Assembly: GCA_964653685.1 (NCBI GenBank)
Contig: CAZZHA010000001.1
Coordinates: 1 to 64,000 of the forward strand
DNA from: DATKWU01 sp964653685
Lineage (GTDB): Bacteria > Patescibacteriota > Microgenomatia > PFEM01 > JAHIFH01
DNA length: 64,000 nucleotides
Direction: 5' to 3'
This document shows, in pieces, positions 16,884 to 25,502 of the stretch; the stretch's first letter is position 1, and the number at the start of each line of letters is the position of its first letter. The position numbers and the translations under genes were made by a program. Under the pieces are notes generated by a model. The model was not told where the DNA came from. It did no database searches and saw only the letters and a list, made by a program, of their open reading frames with translations.

Positions 16884-18293
16884 ATGAGCCAAAAACTCCC
16901 AGAAAAATTTAGTAAAAAAATTCCTAAAGAAATTTTAAATGTCTTTAAAAAATTTACAGACCAAGGTCATGAAATCTATTTGGTCGGGGCTGGCGTGAGA
17001 AGCCTACTTCAAAATAAAGTCCCAATTGACTGTGATTTCACAACCAAGGCTACCCCTAAAATCATTCAGGCTTTATTCGATGACTCTTTTTACGATAATG
17101 CTTTTGGCACGGTTGGAATTCCTTTTAAAACAAAAAGAGGTGAAGAAGTTTATGAAATTACCACTTACCGAAAAGAATGGGGTTATTCTGATAAAAGAAG
17201 ACCAGATGAAGTCAAGTGGGGTAAAAAATTAGAAGAAGACTTAGAAAGAAGAGATTTTACTTTTAATGCCATTGTCATTGGACCAATCTTAAAAAATGGC
17301 CAGTGGGATCAAAAATCTTTAGAGATGATTGACCTTTTTGACGGTCAAAAAGACTTTAAAAATAAAATTGTCAAGGCCGTAGGTAACCCGAATAAAAGGT
17401 TTTCTGAAGACGCTCTAAGAATGATGAGGGCGATCCGTTTTGCTGCTCAACAAGGTTTTACCATTGAGAAAAAGACTTTTCAAGCGATCAAGAAAAACAA
17501 TCAGCTAATCGATCAAATCAGTCAGGAAAGAGTTAGAGATGAACTGTTTAAGATTCTTACCAGCAATTATGCGGCTGATGGTTATTTAATCCTAAGAAAC
17601 TCTGGCTTAGCCGAAAGAATTCTGCCTGAAGTCGAAAAAATGTTTGGGGTTAAACAAAAAAGCCCGGGTCGGCATCATATTGATGATGTTGGTACCCATG
17701 CTATCAAATCTCTTAAGGCCAGTAAATCCAGAGACCCAGTTGTTAACCTGGCAATTCTTATTCATGATGTTGGCAAGCCATTAGTAGCTGACAAAGATAA
17801 AAAAGGAACTATTACTTTCTACAATCATGAAATGGTTGGCACTCATTTAGCCCGAAACATTGCCCGAAGACTAAGATTTTCTAAAAAGAATGAAAATAGG
17901 TTGATTACCCTAGTCCGTTGGCACCAATTTAGTGTTGATGAAAGACAAACCGATAAAGCGATCAGGCGTTTTATCAGGAATGTTGGCAAGGAAAATTTAA
18001 CCGATATGCTTGAATTAAGACGAGCAGATCGAGTTGGCGGTGGCGCCAGAGAAACCTCTTGGCGCTTTGAAAGATTTAAGAAAAAATTAGTTGTGGTCCA
18101 AAAACAACCTTTCTCCATTACTGATCTCAAGGTCAATGGTCAAGACGTTATGAAAATTCTGGGAATTCGTCCTGGACCAGTTGTGGGCAGGATTTTAAAC
18201 CAATTATTTGAAGAGGTTGAAGAGGATAAAAGTAAAAACAAGCGAACTTATCTTCTCAAAAGAATCAAACAGCTTGGAAAAAAACTAGTTTGA
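16884..18293 (+). CDS. CCA-adding enzyme / poly(A) polymerase family with HD domain
   Basis: 469 aa. Class II tRNA nucleotidyltransferase head: YLVGAGVRSLL then IDCDFTTKATP with catalytic Asp49 and Asp51, the RRDFTFNAI motif and RFSEDALRMMRAIRFAAQ neck helix. It is followed by an HD phosphohydrolase domain (HHIDDVGTH, LIHDVGKP). It builds or repairs the CCA end of tRNAs; the tRNA-Pro in this window has no encoded CCA and needs such an enzyme. The ATG used lies just beyond the divergent recJ start; upstream codons in frame would run into recJ. Confidence 0.92.
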   Translation: MSQKLPEKFSKKIPKEILNVFKKFTDQGHEIYLVGAGVRSLLQNKVPIDCDFTTKATPKIIQALFDDSFYDNAFGTVGIPFKTKRGEEVYEITTYRKEWGYSDKRRPDEVKWGKKLEEDLERRDFTFNAIVIGPILKNGQWDQKSLEMIDLFDGQKDFKNKIVKAVGNPNKRFSEDALRMMRAIRFAAQQGFTIEKKTFQAIKKNNQLIDQISQERVRDELFKILTSNYAADGYLILRNSGLAERILPEVEKMFGVKQKSPGRHHIDDVGTHAIKSLKASKSRDPVVNLAILIHDVGKPLVADKDKKGTITFYNHEMVGTHLARNIARRLRFSKKNENRLITLVRWHQFSVDERQTDKAIRRFIRNVGKENLTDMLELRRADRVGGGARETSWRFERFKKKLVVVQKQPFSITDLKVNGQDVMKILGIRPGPVVGRILNQLFEEVEEDKSKNKRTYLLKRIKQLGKKLV

Positions 18294-18304
18294 ACAACTC
18301 CAAA

Positions 18305-18619
18305 ATGCTCCCAACGAAAAAATTTATTAAAAAAACTGAAGATTTTATCTGTGATGTTTGTGGCTTTAAAATAAAAGGCACTGGTTACACTGATCATTGT
18401 CCTAATTGTCTTTTCAGTAAACATGTTGATTTTAATCCTGGAGACAGGCAAGCAACTTGCCATGGTTTAATGAAACCAATTGGTATGACTCAAAAAAAAG
18501 GTAAACAGCAAATTCTCTATCGCTGTCAAAAGTGTGGTTATCAAAGGTTCAATAAGGTCTCACTAGAAGATAATCAAGAAAAGCTTCTTGAAATTTCCTC
18601 GTTCCCTATTAAAGAATAA
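18305..18619 (+). CDS. RNHCP-domain zinc protein
   Basis: 104 aa. Two pairs of zinc-binding cysteines, CDVCGFKIKG and HCPNC in the first half and CHG...CQKCGYQRFNK in the second, match the RNHCP domain, a small zinc-ribbon family of unknown biochemical role often linked to RNA functions by position. The ATG is 12 bases past the CCA-enzyme stop; a TTG overlapping that stop is the alternative. It is co-transcribed with the CCA-adding enzyme, which favours a tRNA or translation role (inference). Confidence 0.8.
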   Translation: MLPTKKFIKKTEDFICDVCGFKIKGTGYTDHCPNCLFSKHVDFNPGDRQATCHGLMKPIGMTQKKGKQQILYRCQKCGYQRFNKVSLEDNQEKLLEISSFPIKE

Positions 18620-18621
18620 AT

Positions 18622-19494
18622 TCACTTTCTTTTGGCAAATTTTTCCCAAATAATTAATAGTGGTGCGGCCGTAAAAGTGGAAGAATAAGTTCCAGAAATG
18701 GTGCCAATCAATAGAGCCGCCACAAACCACCTGATCGTCGTCCCGCCTAGCAAGAGCAAAGCAATTAACATAAAAATAATGGTCATCGAGTTATTGACTG
18801 ATCGACTCAGAGTTTCGGTCACTGCCTTATTAATTATTTCTCTAAAAGGCGTTCTTGGTAATAATTTTTGTGATTCTCTAATTCGATCATAAACAACAAT
18901 CGTATCGTGAACCGAAAAAGAAAGAATGGTTAACATGGCCGTCACAAATAAGGTGTCTATCTCAACTCCCAAGAAATGGCCTAATAAAGAAAAACTGCCA
19001 AGGAGAATAAAAGTATCGTGGAACATCGCTAAAATGGCACAGACGCCAAATTTAAGATCCTTAAACCGCCAAGCCACATAAGTAAGAATAAAACCAGCCG
19101 CTAAAATGATGGCCCAAATTGTTTTCCTAACTAATTCTTTGCCTAAAGTCGGTCCAACCGTTTCAAAGCGAATCTCTTCTGATTCTTGATTAAATTTTTC
19201 ATTGATAGCTGATTGAATTTCCTCGGCTTGGTTTTTTTCAATTGGCTGGAGACGGATTAAAATTTGATTTTCACCTGATTTTTGAACCGCCGAAACCTCA
19301 AAGTTCCTCTCAATCAGTAATTGATCAACCTCTTTAGGGTTTAATTCTTGCTGGGTCTTCAACTCCAATAAACTACCACCCGTAAAGTCAATCGCTGGTT
19401 TTAAGCCAAACAAAAACAGAGAAACAATCCCTGGGACTAAAATCAAGGCCGATAAGGCAAAGTAGAGCCATTTATATTTCATCCAATCAATCAT
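18622..19494 (-). CDS. secF: Protein translocase subunit SecF
   Basis: 290 aa. Six transmembrane helices; the P1-type loop has DFTGGSLLELK, and the family sequence AWRFKDLKFGVCAILAMFHDTFI and SVHDTIVVYDRIRE are present. With SecD it uses the proton gradient to pull preproteins through SecYEG. It overlaps secD by 4 bases and is convergent with the RNHCP gene with a 2-base gap. Confidence 0.95.
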   Translation of the reverse strand: MIDWMKYKWLYFALSALILVPGIVSLFLFGLKPAIDFTGGSLLELKTQQELNPKEVDQLLIERNFEVSAVQKSGENQILIRLQPIEKNQAEEIQSAINEKFNQESEEIRFETVGPTLGKELVRKTIWAIILAAGFILTYVAWRFKDLKFGVCAILAMFHDTFILLGSFSLLGHFLGVEIDTLFVTAMLTILSFSVHDTIVVYDRIRESQKLLPRTPFREIINKAVTETLSRSVNNSMTIIFMLIALLLLGGTTIRWFVAALLIGTISGTYSSTFTAAPLLIIWEKFAKRK

Positions 19495-20837
19495 TGTGTC
19501 TCCTTCCCGGAAAAGGTCCTTAAAATTGTTCGGGTAACCACCACTCCGGTAAACAAACTTAATAAAACTCCCAGACCTAGAGTTAAAGCAAAACCACGCA
19601 CCATGCCCGAGGTATTAAGGAAAGACCAACTAAAAGGATTAAAAAGAATAAAGCAGGTGATTAAGGTAGCCACATTGGCATCCCGAATCGAATCCCAAGC
19701 CCGGCCAAAACCTAATTCCATGGCCAATGATTTTGATTTACCGGTTCTAATCTCCTCTTTCATTCTCTCAAAAACCAAGATATTGGCATCAACCGCCATC
19801 CCCACAGAAAGAATGAAACCCGCAATTCCTGGTAAAGTCAAAGTCACGGGAATTAATTTGTAAAACATTAAGGTAATCAAACCATAAATAATCAAACCAA
19901 CATTAGCTAAGATGCCTAAGCGGCCATAATAGGCCGCCATAAACAAAATTACCATCAACAAGCCAATTAAGCCTGCCTGAACGCTCTTTTTGACTGACTC
20001 GGCGCCCAAAGTTGCCCCGACATTTCTCTGCTCAACAATTTTAATGGGGATCGGTAAAGCCCCGGCGTTAAGTTGAGTTGCCAGTAATTTTGCCTCTTCA
20101 GTGGTAAATTCACCACTAATCACCGCTTTACCAGTGGTAATTTTTTCTCTGACCAAGGGAATGGTTACCGGGACCTCATCAAGAAAAATGGCCACGGGTT
20201 TCCCCACATTCCTACTGGTTATCTCTCCGAACTTTCTTGCTCCCTCATCGCTAAACTCCAAACCAACCACGGGTTCACCCGTATTAGGATCAAATTGAAC
20301 TTGACTTTTATTCAAATCTGCTCCGGTTAAATCTGTTTCTTGATAATCATCAAGGGTAGCCGCGGCCGTGGCTTCAGGACTTAAATCCCGAAAATCAAGT
20401 TGAGCTGTCTGGCCGATTAAATCAACGGCTTGGTTAACATCAGTCACCCCAGGTAGTTCAACAATTAAACGATAGTTATCCCCTAATTTTGAAGTCTGAA
20501 CTAAAGCTTCAGCCAAGCCAAACAAATTAATTCTTCTTTCAATATTCTCTCTAGCCGCCGCCAAAGCGGTCTCTCGATTATCTTCGCCAATATCACTCAT
20601 CTCCGCTTGAAAAACTAAATGGCTACCACCAGCTAAATCAATTCCTTGTTTAATTTCTAAATCACGGAAAAATTTAAATTTACCAATCTGAAAATTTAGG
20701 ATTGGTCTGGTAAGTTCTTGATCTATTTTAAAACCATTAAAATTAAACTTTAAGGGAATTCTCGTGGGTAAATCAATAAAAATCGCTATCACGGTCAGCA
20801 GAATAATCAACCAGAGCAGATAACGGCGATCTTTCAT
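19491..20837 (-). CDS. secD: Protein translocase subunit SecD
   Basis: 448 aa. An N-terminal helix, a P1 region (GIDLAGGSHLVFQAEM) and a compact extracytoplasmic head are followed by a five-helix C-terminal block with SVGMAVDANILVFERMKEE and the LITCFILF motif. Normal for the short bacterial SecD. Its start overlaps the AbrB-type gene stop by 4 bases, so secretion genes and two small DNA-binding proteins share one transcript. Confidence 0.95.
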   Translation of the reverse strand: MKDRRYLLWLIILLTVIAIFIDLPTRIPLKFNFNGFKIDQELTRPILNFQIGKFKFFRDLEIKQGIDLAGGSHLVFQAEMSDIGEDNRETALAAARENIERRINLFGLAEALVQTSKLGDNYRLIVELPGVTDVNQAVDLIGQTAQLDFRDLSPEATAAATLDDYQETDLTGADLNKSQVQFDPNTGEPVVGLEFSDEGARKFGEITSRNVGKPVAIFLDEVPVTIPLVREKITTGKAVISGEFTTEEAKLLATQLNAGALPIPIKIVEQRNVGATLGAESVKKSVQAGLIGLLMVILFMAAYYGRLGILANVGLIIYGLITLMFYKLIPVTLTLPGIAGFILSVGMAVDANILVFERMKEEIRTGKSKSLAMELGFGRAWDSIRDANVATLITCFILFNPFSWSFLNTSGMVRGFALTLGLGVLLSLFTGVVVTRTILRTFSGKETQ

Positions 20838-21037
20838 TTCTTAACTCTTCTCCTCTTAGTCAAAGAAACTAAAGGTAGTTGGCGAGTGCCACTAAAAGAA
20901 TAAGTAACCTTGCCGGTTTCTGGTTCAACTTTAACCTGAACCGTCTGGCCAGCTTTAACCCCCACATTTCTAACAAAATCTGAGGGAATGGTCACTGCCA
21001 AACTGTTACCGGTTTTAATAATTTTTTGTTTTCCCAC
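20834..21037 (-). CDS. AbrB/MazE-type (SpoVT-AbrB) DNA-binding protein
   Basis: 67 aa. The first 47 residues form a swapped-hairpin AbrB domain (KTGNSLAVTIPSDFVRNVGVKAGQTVQVKV) and the tail is basic. Such dimeric domains are transcription factors or antitoxins. No toxin gene lies beside it; instead it is coupled to secD downstream (4-base overlap) and to an HTH protein upstream (1-base overlap). A regulator of this operon is the simplest reading. Confidence 0.8.
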   Translation of the reverse strand: MGKQKIIKTGNSLAVTIPSDFVRNVGVKAGQTVQVKVEPETGKVTYSFSGTRQLPLVSLTKRRRVKK

Positions 21038-21627
21038 TATTCTTCTCCGTATTTGGCCACTAAGTTTTCTTGGTCACCAATAATCATCACTCTTGAACCC
21101 AAAAGGATACTCTGTAGAAAGGGGTCTCGCCTTTTCTTGCGAAAATTAAATTCATCTTTAGTCATCACCGTGTAATTAATTTCTCTGTTTAATTTCGCTT
21201 CTTCAACTCGAACTAATTTAACCAAAGTCTGCATATCAATTTCACCGACAATTAAGAGATCAACCCCACCTTCTTCGATAGGCAAACGACGGGCAAAACG
21301 ACCGGAGAACATCACTAATTTAATTCTGCCCAACTTTGATTTATTCTTGATTATTTCTTTGCCTAAACCAGTGGTTTTGTTAACCATCGTTAGCAACTCC
21401 TCATAAAGAGGATATTCGCGGTTAAAAAAGTAATAAAGGCGGTTACCCCGAGATTCTTTCTTGGCCATACCGGCTTTTTCCATCCGGGCTAATTCTCGCC
21501 GCACGGCATTAATCTCTTCATTAATCTTTCTCACTAATTGGCGGACGTAGAAAATCTCATCAGGCTGATAAAGAAAGGTCTGAAGAAGTTTGACCCGGAC
21601 TTTGGAAACCATTAAATCTTTAAGCAT
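21037..21627 (-). CDS. Winged-helix protein with degenerate nucleotidyltransferase domain
   Basis: 196 aa. Residues 1-75 are an ArsR-like winged helix (YVRQLVRKINEEINAVRRELARMEKAGM...RGNRLYYF). Residues 100-195 look like a MNT-type nucleotidyltransferase, but the expected GS motif reads SGRFARR and the D-x-D reads GGVD, so at least one catalytic Asp is lost. Probably a DNA-binding regulator that kept the fold as a ligand or partner domain. GGAGG lies just before the ATG. First gene of the set leading to secD-secF. Confidence 0.65.
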   Translation of the reverse strand: MLKDLMVSKVRVKLLQTFLYQPDEIFYVRQLVRKINEEINAVRRELARMEKAGMAKKESRGNRLYYFFNREYPLYEELLTMVNKTTGLGKEIIKNKSKLGRIKLVMFSGRFARRLPIEEGGVDLLIVGEIDMQTLVKLVRVEEAKLNREINYTVMTKDEFNFRKKRRDPFLQSILLGSRVMIIGDQENLVAKYGEE

Positions 21628-21647
21628 GGTGCCTCCGGGCAGGTTTT

Positions 21648-22808
21648 TTAATAACTAACTTCGTTGCCAACTGGAAGAGTCTCAATCCAGATAGGACCAC
21701 GATTGAATTTAATCTCTTCTCCTCGAGTATCTTTGAAAATCGTCCTTGCCTGGCGATTGGCTTTGTTCCAGGTCGCTTGGATGACCTGCCCATCTTGAAA
21801 AACCAAGGCCTTGCCTGTACCAATGGTCGTATAGAGTAAATGCTTCAACTCATCAATCGGGCCTTTTTCAATCATAAACTGAACAACGACCACTTTAGCG
21901 ATTAACTGCTTATCATAATCCAAATCCTTATGTTCCTGACCGCCGTTAAAACGAAGATATTGATTATTCCCTTGATCATATTGCCAATTGACTCCATACT
22001 CTTGCTGACCACCCCAAAAACTAAACTCAATCTTATTAACATCGCCTTTATCCTGAGCGTCGTCTTTAAATTCCCAAGACTGCCAGTCCTTGTCCCATTG
22101 ATTACCTTCATCATCTTTAGCATCAAGACCTCGATCATGAGCGATCGCATAAAGTTTGTCAGCGGTGGAATACATTGTGTGTTCGGTGGCCACCGGTCGT
22201 CCTAGACGTTCATAATCACGCCAAAAAGTAGGAAAACCAAGAGAAAATTGATTCATGTCATTACCCTTAGCTAGCCAACCATAATCACCAATTTGGCCTA
22301 AAGCATTGGCCAGACCTGGTTTGTTAGCCCCACCAACATGAACATAAAGAGGATAGTCACCATATTCTGAAGCAAAATCCATAAAGTAAGTCCGAGCTGA
22401 ACGAACTGGTCCAATGATAAAATCTTCAGCCACTGCCCCGCAATAGTAAACGGCTAAGAAGCGGGTAATCCCTCCCTCGGCTACGGCTTCGTAAACAACA
22501 TCAGCTTTAGAAAGACCAGATTGAGGCCGAGAATCAGCATGATTCTCAATCATCACCGTTAAAGGTCGTCGACCTTCCCAAATTCCCTTTTCTCCTTTAG
22601 TGAATAGCTGACCATTAAGAGGACAAGCTTCTGTCTTGGGCGCGGTTAAGTCAACCCTTGATCTGGCTTCATCGACAGCCAAAGGTGAAATCATACTAGG
22701 AGCAGGGCTGACAATAAAACGAAAGGCAGCGTAAGAAACTCCTGTTGAAGCTAAATATAAAAGAAGGCCACCAATGATTATTGTTAATTTCTTTTTATTT
22801 AAGCTCAT
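21648..22808 (-). CDS. DUF3048 (YerB-like) membrane-anchored protein
   Basis: 386 aa. An N-terminal transmembrane helix (about 8-30), then the two-part DUF3048 domain: RRPLTVMIENHADSRPQSGLSKADVVYEAVAEGGITRFLAVY and, later, GPVRSARTYFMDFASEYG and a C-terminal half ending with WIETLP. Members are extracytoplasmic proteins of Gram-positives and CPR with no proven activity. It overlaps the DUF4446 gene by 4 bases, so the two are co-translated. Confidence 0.88.
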   Translation of the reverse strand: MSLNKKKLTIIIGGLLLYLASTGVSYAAFRFIVSPAPSMISPLAVDEARSRVDLTAPKTEACPLNGQLFTKGEKGIWEGRRPLTVMIENHADSRPQSGLSKADVVYEAVAEGGITRFLAVYYCGAVAEDFIIGPVRSARTYFMDFASEYGDYPLYVHVGGANKPGLANALGQIGDYGWLAKGNDMNQFSLGFPTFWRDYERLGRPVATEHTMYSTADKLYAIAHDRGLDAKDDEGNQWDKDWQSWEFKDDAQDKGDVNKIEFSFWGGQQEYGVNWQYDQGNNQYLRFNGGQEHKDLDYDKQLIAKVVVVQFMIEKGPIDELKHLLYTTIGTGKALVFQDGQVIQATWNKANRQARTIFKDTRGEEIKFNRGPIWIETLPVGNEVSY

Positions 22809-23278
22809 CTTATTCTCTTGGCTTTTTTAATTGCTTGTTTTTCCTCGGCCGATAAGTCATAACCAGCTGCCTTACTCTTTTTAACTGGCTTGGCATAAAT
22901 TCTGGTAGTATCCCGACTGTGCAAACTTGAAATAACCAAGCCATTACCTCGGCCATCTAATAATGATAAACAAAAACTTTGGTCTCCGCCAGTCTCTGCA
23001 AAAGGATTATAGCGTACTAAACCAACTTTTTGAATATTATACAAGTTATTCTTTTCCAATTCTTCTGCCATTTTAACTAGTTTATCAATTTCTTTGGTTT
23101 GTTTGTCGAAATCTTTAAGTAATTTCTCTAAAACGCTCTTCAAATCTTTTTTAGTGATTCCTTTAGTCAACTTCCATAAAGGCGATAAAAACTTGTAAAA
23201 AAGAAAACTCAAGGCAATCAGCCAAACAAAAATGATACCTATTAAAACAATAAGGAGTTGATCAAAATTGAGTAACAT
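22805..23278 (-). CDS. DUF4446 family membrane protein
   Basis: 157 aa. One N-terminal transmembrane helix (about 8-30), a coiled-coil stretch (40-75), then the DUF4446 core with VGLVRYNPFAETGGDQSFCLSLLDGRGNGLVISSLHSR and AKPV...GYDLSAEEKQAI. Function unknown; Firmicute relatives sit near chromosome-partition or sporulation genes. AAGG is 5 bases before the ATG. Divergent from the small plus-strand gene at 23335. Confidence 0.88.
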   Translation of the reverse strand: MLLNFDQLLIVLIGIIFVWLIALSFLFYKFLSPLWKLTKGITKKDLKSVLEKLLKDFDKQTKEIDKLVKMAEELEKNNLYNIQKVGLVRYNPFAETGGDQSFCLSLLDGRGNGLVISSLHSRDTTRIYAKPVKKSKAAGYDLSAEEKQAIKKAKRIR

Positions 23279-23334
23279 TCTTACCTTATCAACTTGATTT
23301 TAAACAGGTTCAATGTTATTGTCAATCTAAGAAA

Positions 23335-23625
23335 ATGGCCAAAAAACGGAAAACCAGACAAGAAAAGATTATTCTCCAGTTAAAAAGAGAGCTAGCAAAA
23401 AAAAGTCAAGTCCCAGCTTCAAAAAACACAGAACCCGAACCTAGTCAAGAGGCAATTTCTCAACCCAAAAAAATCAAGGTTGAAAAAAAGCTTTCCCTGA
23501 AAAAGACCGATATTTCTATCCTTTCTTCTGAACCAAGCCTAATCAGGCACGACCTAGTTAAAACCCTGATTTTAAGCTTGGCTGTTATTAGCCTTGAATT
23601 CGTGTTATACTTAGCCTTAAGGTAG
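23335..23625 (+). CDS. Small basic protein with C-terminal transmembrane helix
   Basis: 96 aa, no family recognised. The first 25 residues are very basic (MAKKRKTRQEKIILQLKREL), the middle is Pro/Glu/Lys-rich and probably disordered, and residues 72-95 form a single C-terminal transmembrane helix. It looks like a tail-anchored protein with its charged part in the cytoplasm. It is just upstream of the DUF5679 gene on the same strand. Confidence 0.55.
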   Translation: MAKKRKTRQEKIILQLKRELAKKSQVPASKNTEPEPSQEAISQPKKIKVEKKLSLKKTDISILSSEPSLIRHDLVKTLILSLAVISLEFVLYLALR

Positions 23626-23627
23626 GC

Positions 23628-23657
23628 TTGAAAATTTCTCCTGCCCGAAAATAAAAA
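23628..23657 (+). promoter_or_regulatory. Candidate promoter for the DUF5679 gene
   Basis: TTGAAA at 23628-23633 and TAAAAA at 23652-23657 with 18-base spacing, in the gap before the DUF5679 gene. The -10 box is a modest match. Confidence 0.3.
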
Positions 23658-23694
23658 AATATTTAACTTAATTGAGAGGAGGTGAAAAGAATCT

Positions 23695-23835
23695 ATGGCA
23701 GACTTTTATTGTGTGAAGTGTCGCGCTAAAAGAAATGGCAAAGACGTTCAGAAAGTGACGATGAAGAACGGCAAACCAGCCCGAAAGGCAGTTTGTGAGG
23801 TATGCGGCACAACTATGTTCAGAATTGGAGGCTAA
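23695..23835 (+). CDS. DUF5679 mini zinc-ribbon protein
   Basis: 46 aa. Two CxxC knuckles, CVKC (residues 6-9) and CEVC (34-37), flank the conserved VTMKNGKPARKAV strand, and it ends GTTMFRIGG. This matches the DUF5679 family found in Chloroflexi and CPR, of unknown function. A very strong AGGAGGTG lies 8 bases before the ATG and a terminator follows 30 bases after the stop, so it is likely well expressed. Too short for many gene callers. Confidence 0.85.
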   Translation: MADFYCVKCRAKRNGKDVQKVTMKNGKPARKAVCEVCGTTMFRIGG

Positions 23836-23865
23836 GCCTTCTCTCTGAAAAGTTGTAACTTTTAA

Positions 23866-23895
23866 AACCCAGCTCCTCTTGGGGTTGGGTTTTTT
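23866..23895 (+). terminator. Rho-independent terminator after the DUF5679 gene
   Basis: An 11-base-pair stem (AACCCAGCTCC / GGGGTTGGGTT, with wobbles), loop TCTT, then a T-run. Confidence 0.85.
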
Positions 23896-23997
23896 AGTTA
23901 AAAATTTTTTCTTGTTCTCTATAAACAATTCTGTTATGTTGTTTTAATAGCAGAAAATATTGAACCCGTTGGTCTTAACAATCTCAAGGGTTGTCCC

Positions 23998-24417
23998 CTA
24001 ATCTTTCTGAAGTTTAGTTAATTCTTTCCTTAGTCTTGTCATTTCCTTGGCTAAATTTTTTTGGACTTGTTTAATTTCCGTTAATTGTCTATCAGCTTTC
24101 TCATTAAGTTTAATATCATGTTCTATTCTCTTTCTGTCCCGTTTTCTTTGTCTAGTTTCTTGCAAATCTCTTTTCATTTCCGCTTTATTAGCGGACATTA
24201 AAAGAAAGATGCCAATGAAAATTGCTTCCAAAGAAACACTAAAAGTTAATAGATTAACATCAAAATTAAGAATCAACCAAAGACTGAACCAAAGAGTATG
24301 AAAGATAACGGCCCACCAACTACCCAAAAACCAAGAAACAAAATCAGTAAATTTTTCCATTAAACTTTTAGTTTTTTTGGGAATTTTAGTAGTTTTAATT
24401 AAAGGTTCAACCGGCAT
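23998..24417 (-). CDS. DUF1003 family membrane protein
   Basis: 139 aa. Two transmembrane helices (about 28-47 and 55-77) with the family traits FLGSWWAVIFHTLWFSLW, N-F-D, and LLMSANKAEMKRD followed by a long charged coiled coil to the C-terminus. DUF1003 proteins are small inner-membrane proteins of unknown function. TATAAT lies 11 bases before the ATG. Confidence 0.78.
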   Translation of the reverse strand: MPVEPLIKTTKIPKKTKSLMEKFTDFVSWFLGSWWAVIFHTLWFSLWLILNFDVNLLTFSVSLEAIFIGIFLLMSANKAEMKRDLQETRQRKRDRKRIEHDIKLNEKADRQLTEIKQVQKNLAKEMTRLRKELTKLQKD

Positions 24418-24465
24418 GAGTCTACCCTATTATACTAAAGAAAAAAATAAGTGAATTCAACTTTT

Positions 24466-24993
24466 CTAACTAAGCTTACTAAGAACAAGTTCGACTTCTT
24501 CTTCAGGTGTCATTTTGTCTGTTTCGACAATTAGATGAAAATAGTTTTTATCGAACTGATCTTTAATTTGGTAAAGCCGTTGGTGTTTTTCGATGGTCGT
24601 TTTGTCACGAAAAATAACTTTTTCTCTTGCTTCTTTAAGAGAAACTTTTTCTCTTTGGGCAAATCTTTTAATCCGAACTTCTAAAGGAGCGACATAAAGA
24701 ACCCGGAAAACATGAGGCATTTCTCTAGTCAACCAACCAGCTAACCAACCCTCATAAACAATCTTTTCTTCTTTTTCCATCATTTCTTTGGCTTTTTCAT
24801 CAACTTCTTTATCAATCTCTTCAGGCACATCTTGGTAGCGTTCAATTGGCCAACCTTTTTCCTGACAGTACTGGCGAAAAATTTCTCCGGCCGTATGAAA
24901 CCGCCAATCAAGTTTTTTAGCCAATTCCCAAGCTAAAGTAGTTGAACCCGAAGCAATGATTTTGCCAGTCACGGCAATGTTTTTATATTTCAT
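24466..24993 (-). CDS. Cytidylate-kinase-like P-loop protein
   Basis: 175 aa. The nucleoside monophosphate kinase fold is suggested by the N-terminal strand-loop-helix VTGKIIASGSTTLAWELAKKL, AGEIFRQYC, the middle EGWLAGWLT and VIFRDKTTIEKHQRLYQI, as in Cytidylate_kin2/CMK proteins. The Walker A position that is normally SGKST reads SGSTT, so the catalytic Lys is replaced by Ser. It likely phosphorylates CMP/dCMP or is an atypical relative. Its start overlaps the preceding secreted-protein gene by 1 base. Confidence 0.65.
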   Translation of the reverse strand: MKYKNIAVTGKIIASGSTTLAWELAKKLDWRFHTAGEIFRQYCQEKGWPIERYQDVPEEIDKEVDEKAKEMMEKEEKIVYEGWLAGWLTREMPHVFRVLYVAPLEVRIKRFAQREKVSLKEAREKVIFRDKTTIEKHQRLYQIKDQFDKNYFHLIVETDKMTPEEEVELVLSKLS

Positions 24994-25484
24994 CAGCGTT
25001 CAATTAACTTACTGGTTGCCTCATTCCAACACTCAGGAACCAGGTCAACTGGAAAATTATAAGGTTCAATCTCCTCGCACATCACCGTACCATTACCATC
25101 AGCGACAATAATCCAGCCACTACTATCATTATAAGCTAACCACCAACCACCACCTGTTTCACCAGCAAAACTAACGCCACCTTTAGCATAAGTACCGGTA
25201 TTATCACTGATCGTAACATTAACATCACTAAGGGGTTTATTATATTTCTCGGCAAAAGCCTCTTTTATTTGTTCAAGGTCTGATTTAGTCTCTTTGATTG
25301 AAGCTGTTGGTGCTGGTGAGGCGACTGGTTCAAATGTTGCTTCAGGACTCATCAACGGTGTGGGTAAAGGACTAGATTCAGCTAAAGATGGGCCAGATTT
25401 CATCGACCAATACAGAGCACCGCCGCCAACAAGAAATATTAAAACTAAAATTACTCCTAGAAACAAAAAAATCTTTTTACTCAT
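24993..25484 (-). CDS. Signal-anchored small protein, unknown function
   Basis: 163 aa. N-terminal transmembrane segment (about 4-27), a Ser/Pro/Thr/Glu linker (31-65), then a compact domain beginning DLEQIKEAFAEKYNKPLSDVNVTI, with GGWWLAYNDSSGWIIVADGNG and a likely disulfide pair C-E-E...E-C-W near the end. The family is not recognised. AAGGAGGTGA precedes the ATG. It is co-transcribed between uppP and the kinase; an envelope role is inference. Confidence 0.6.
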   Translation of the reverse strand: MSKKIFLFLGVILVLIFLVGGGALYWSMKSGPSLAESSPLPTPLMSPEATFEPVASPAPTASIKETKSDLEQIKEAFAEKYNKPLSDVNVTISDNTGTYAKGGVSFAGETGGGWWLAYNDSSGWIIVADGNGTVMCEEIEPYNFPVDLVPECWNEATSKLIER

Positions 25485-25502
25485 TCAAAAAATCACCTCC
25501 TT

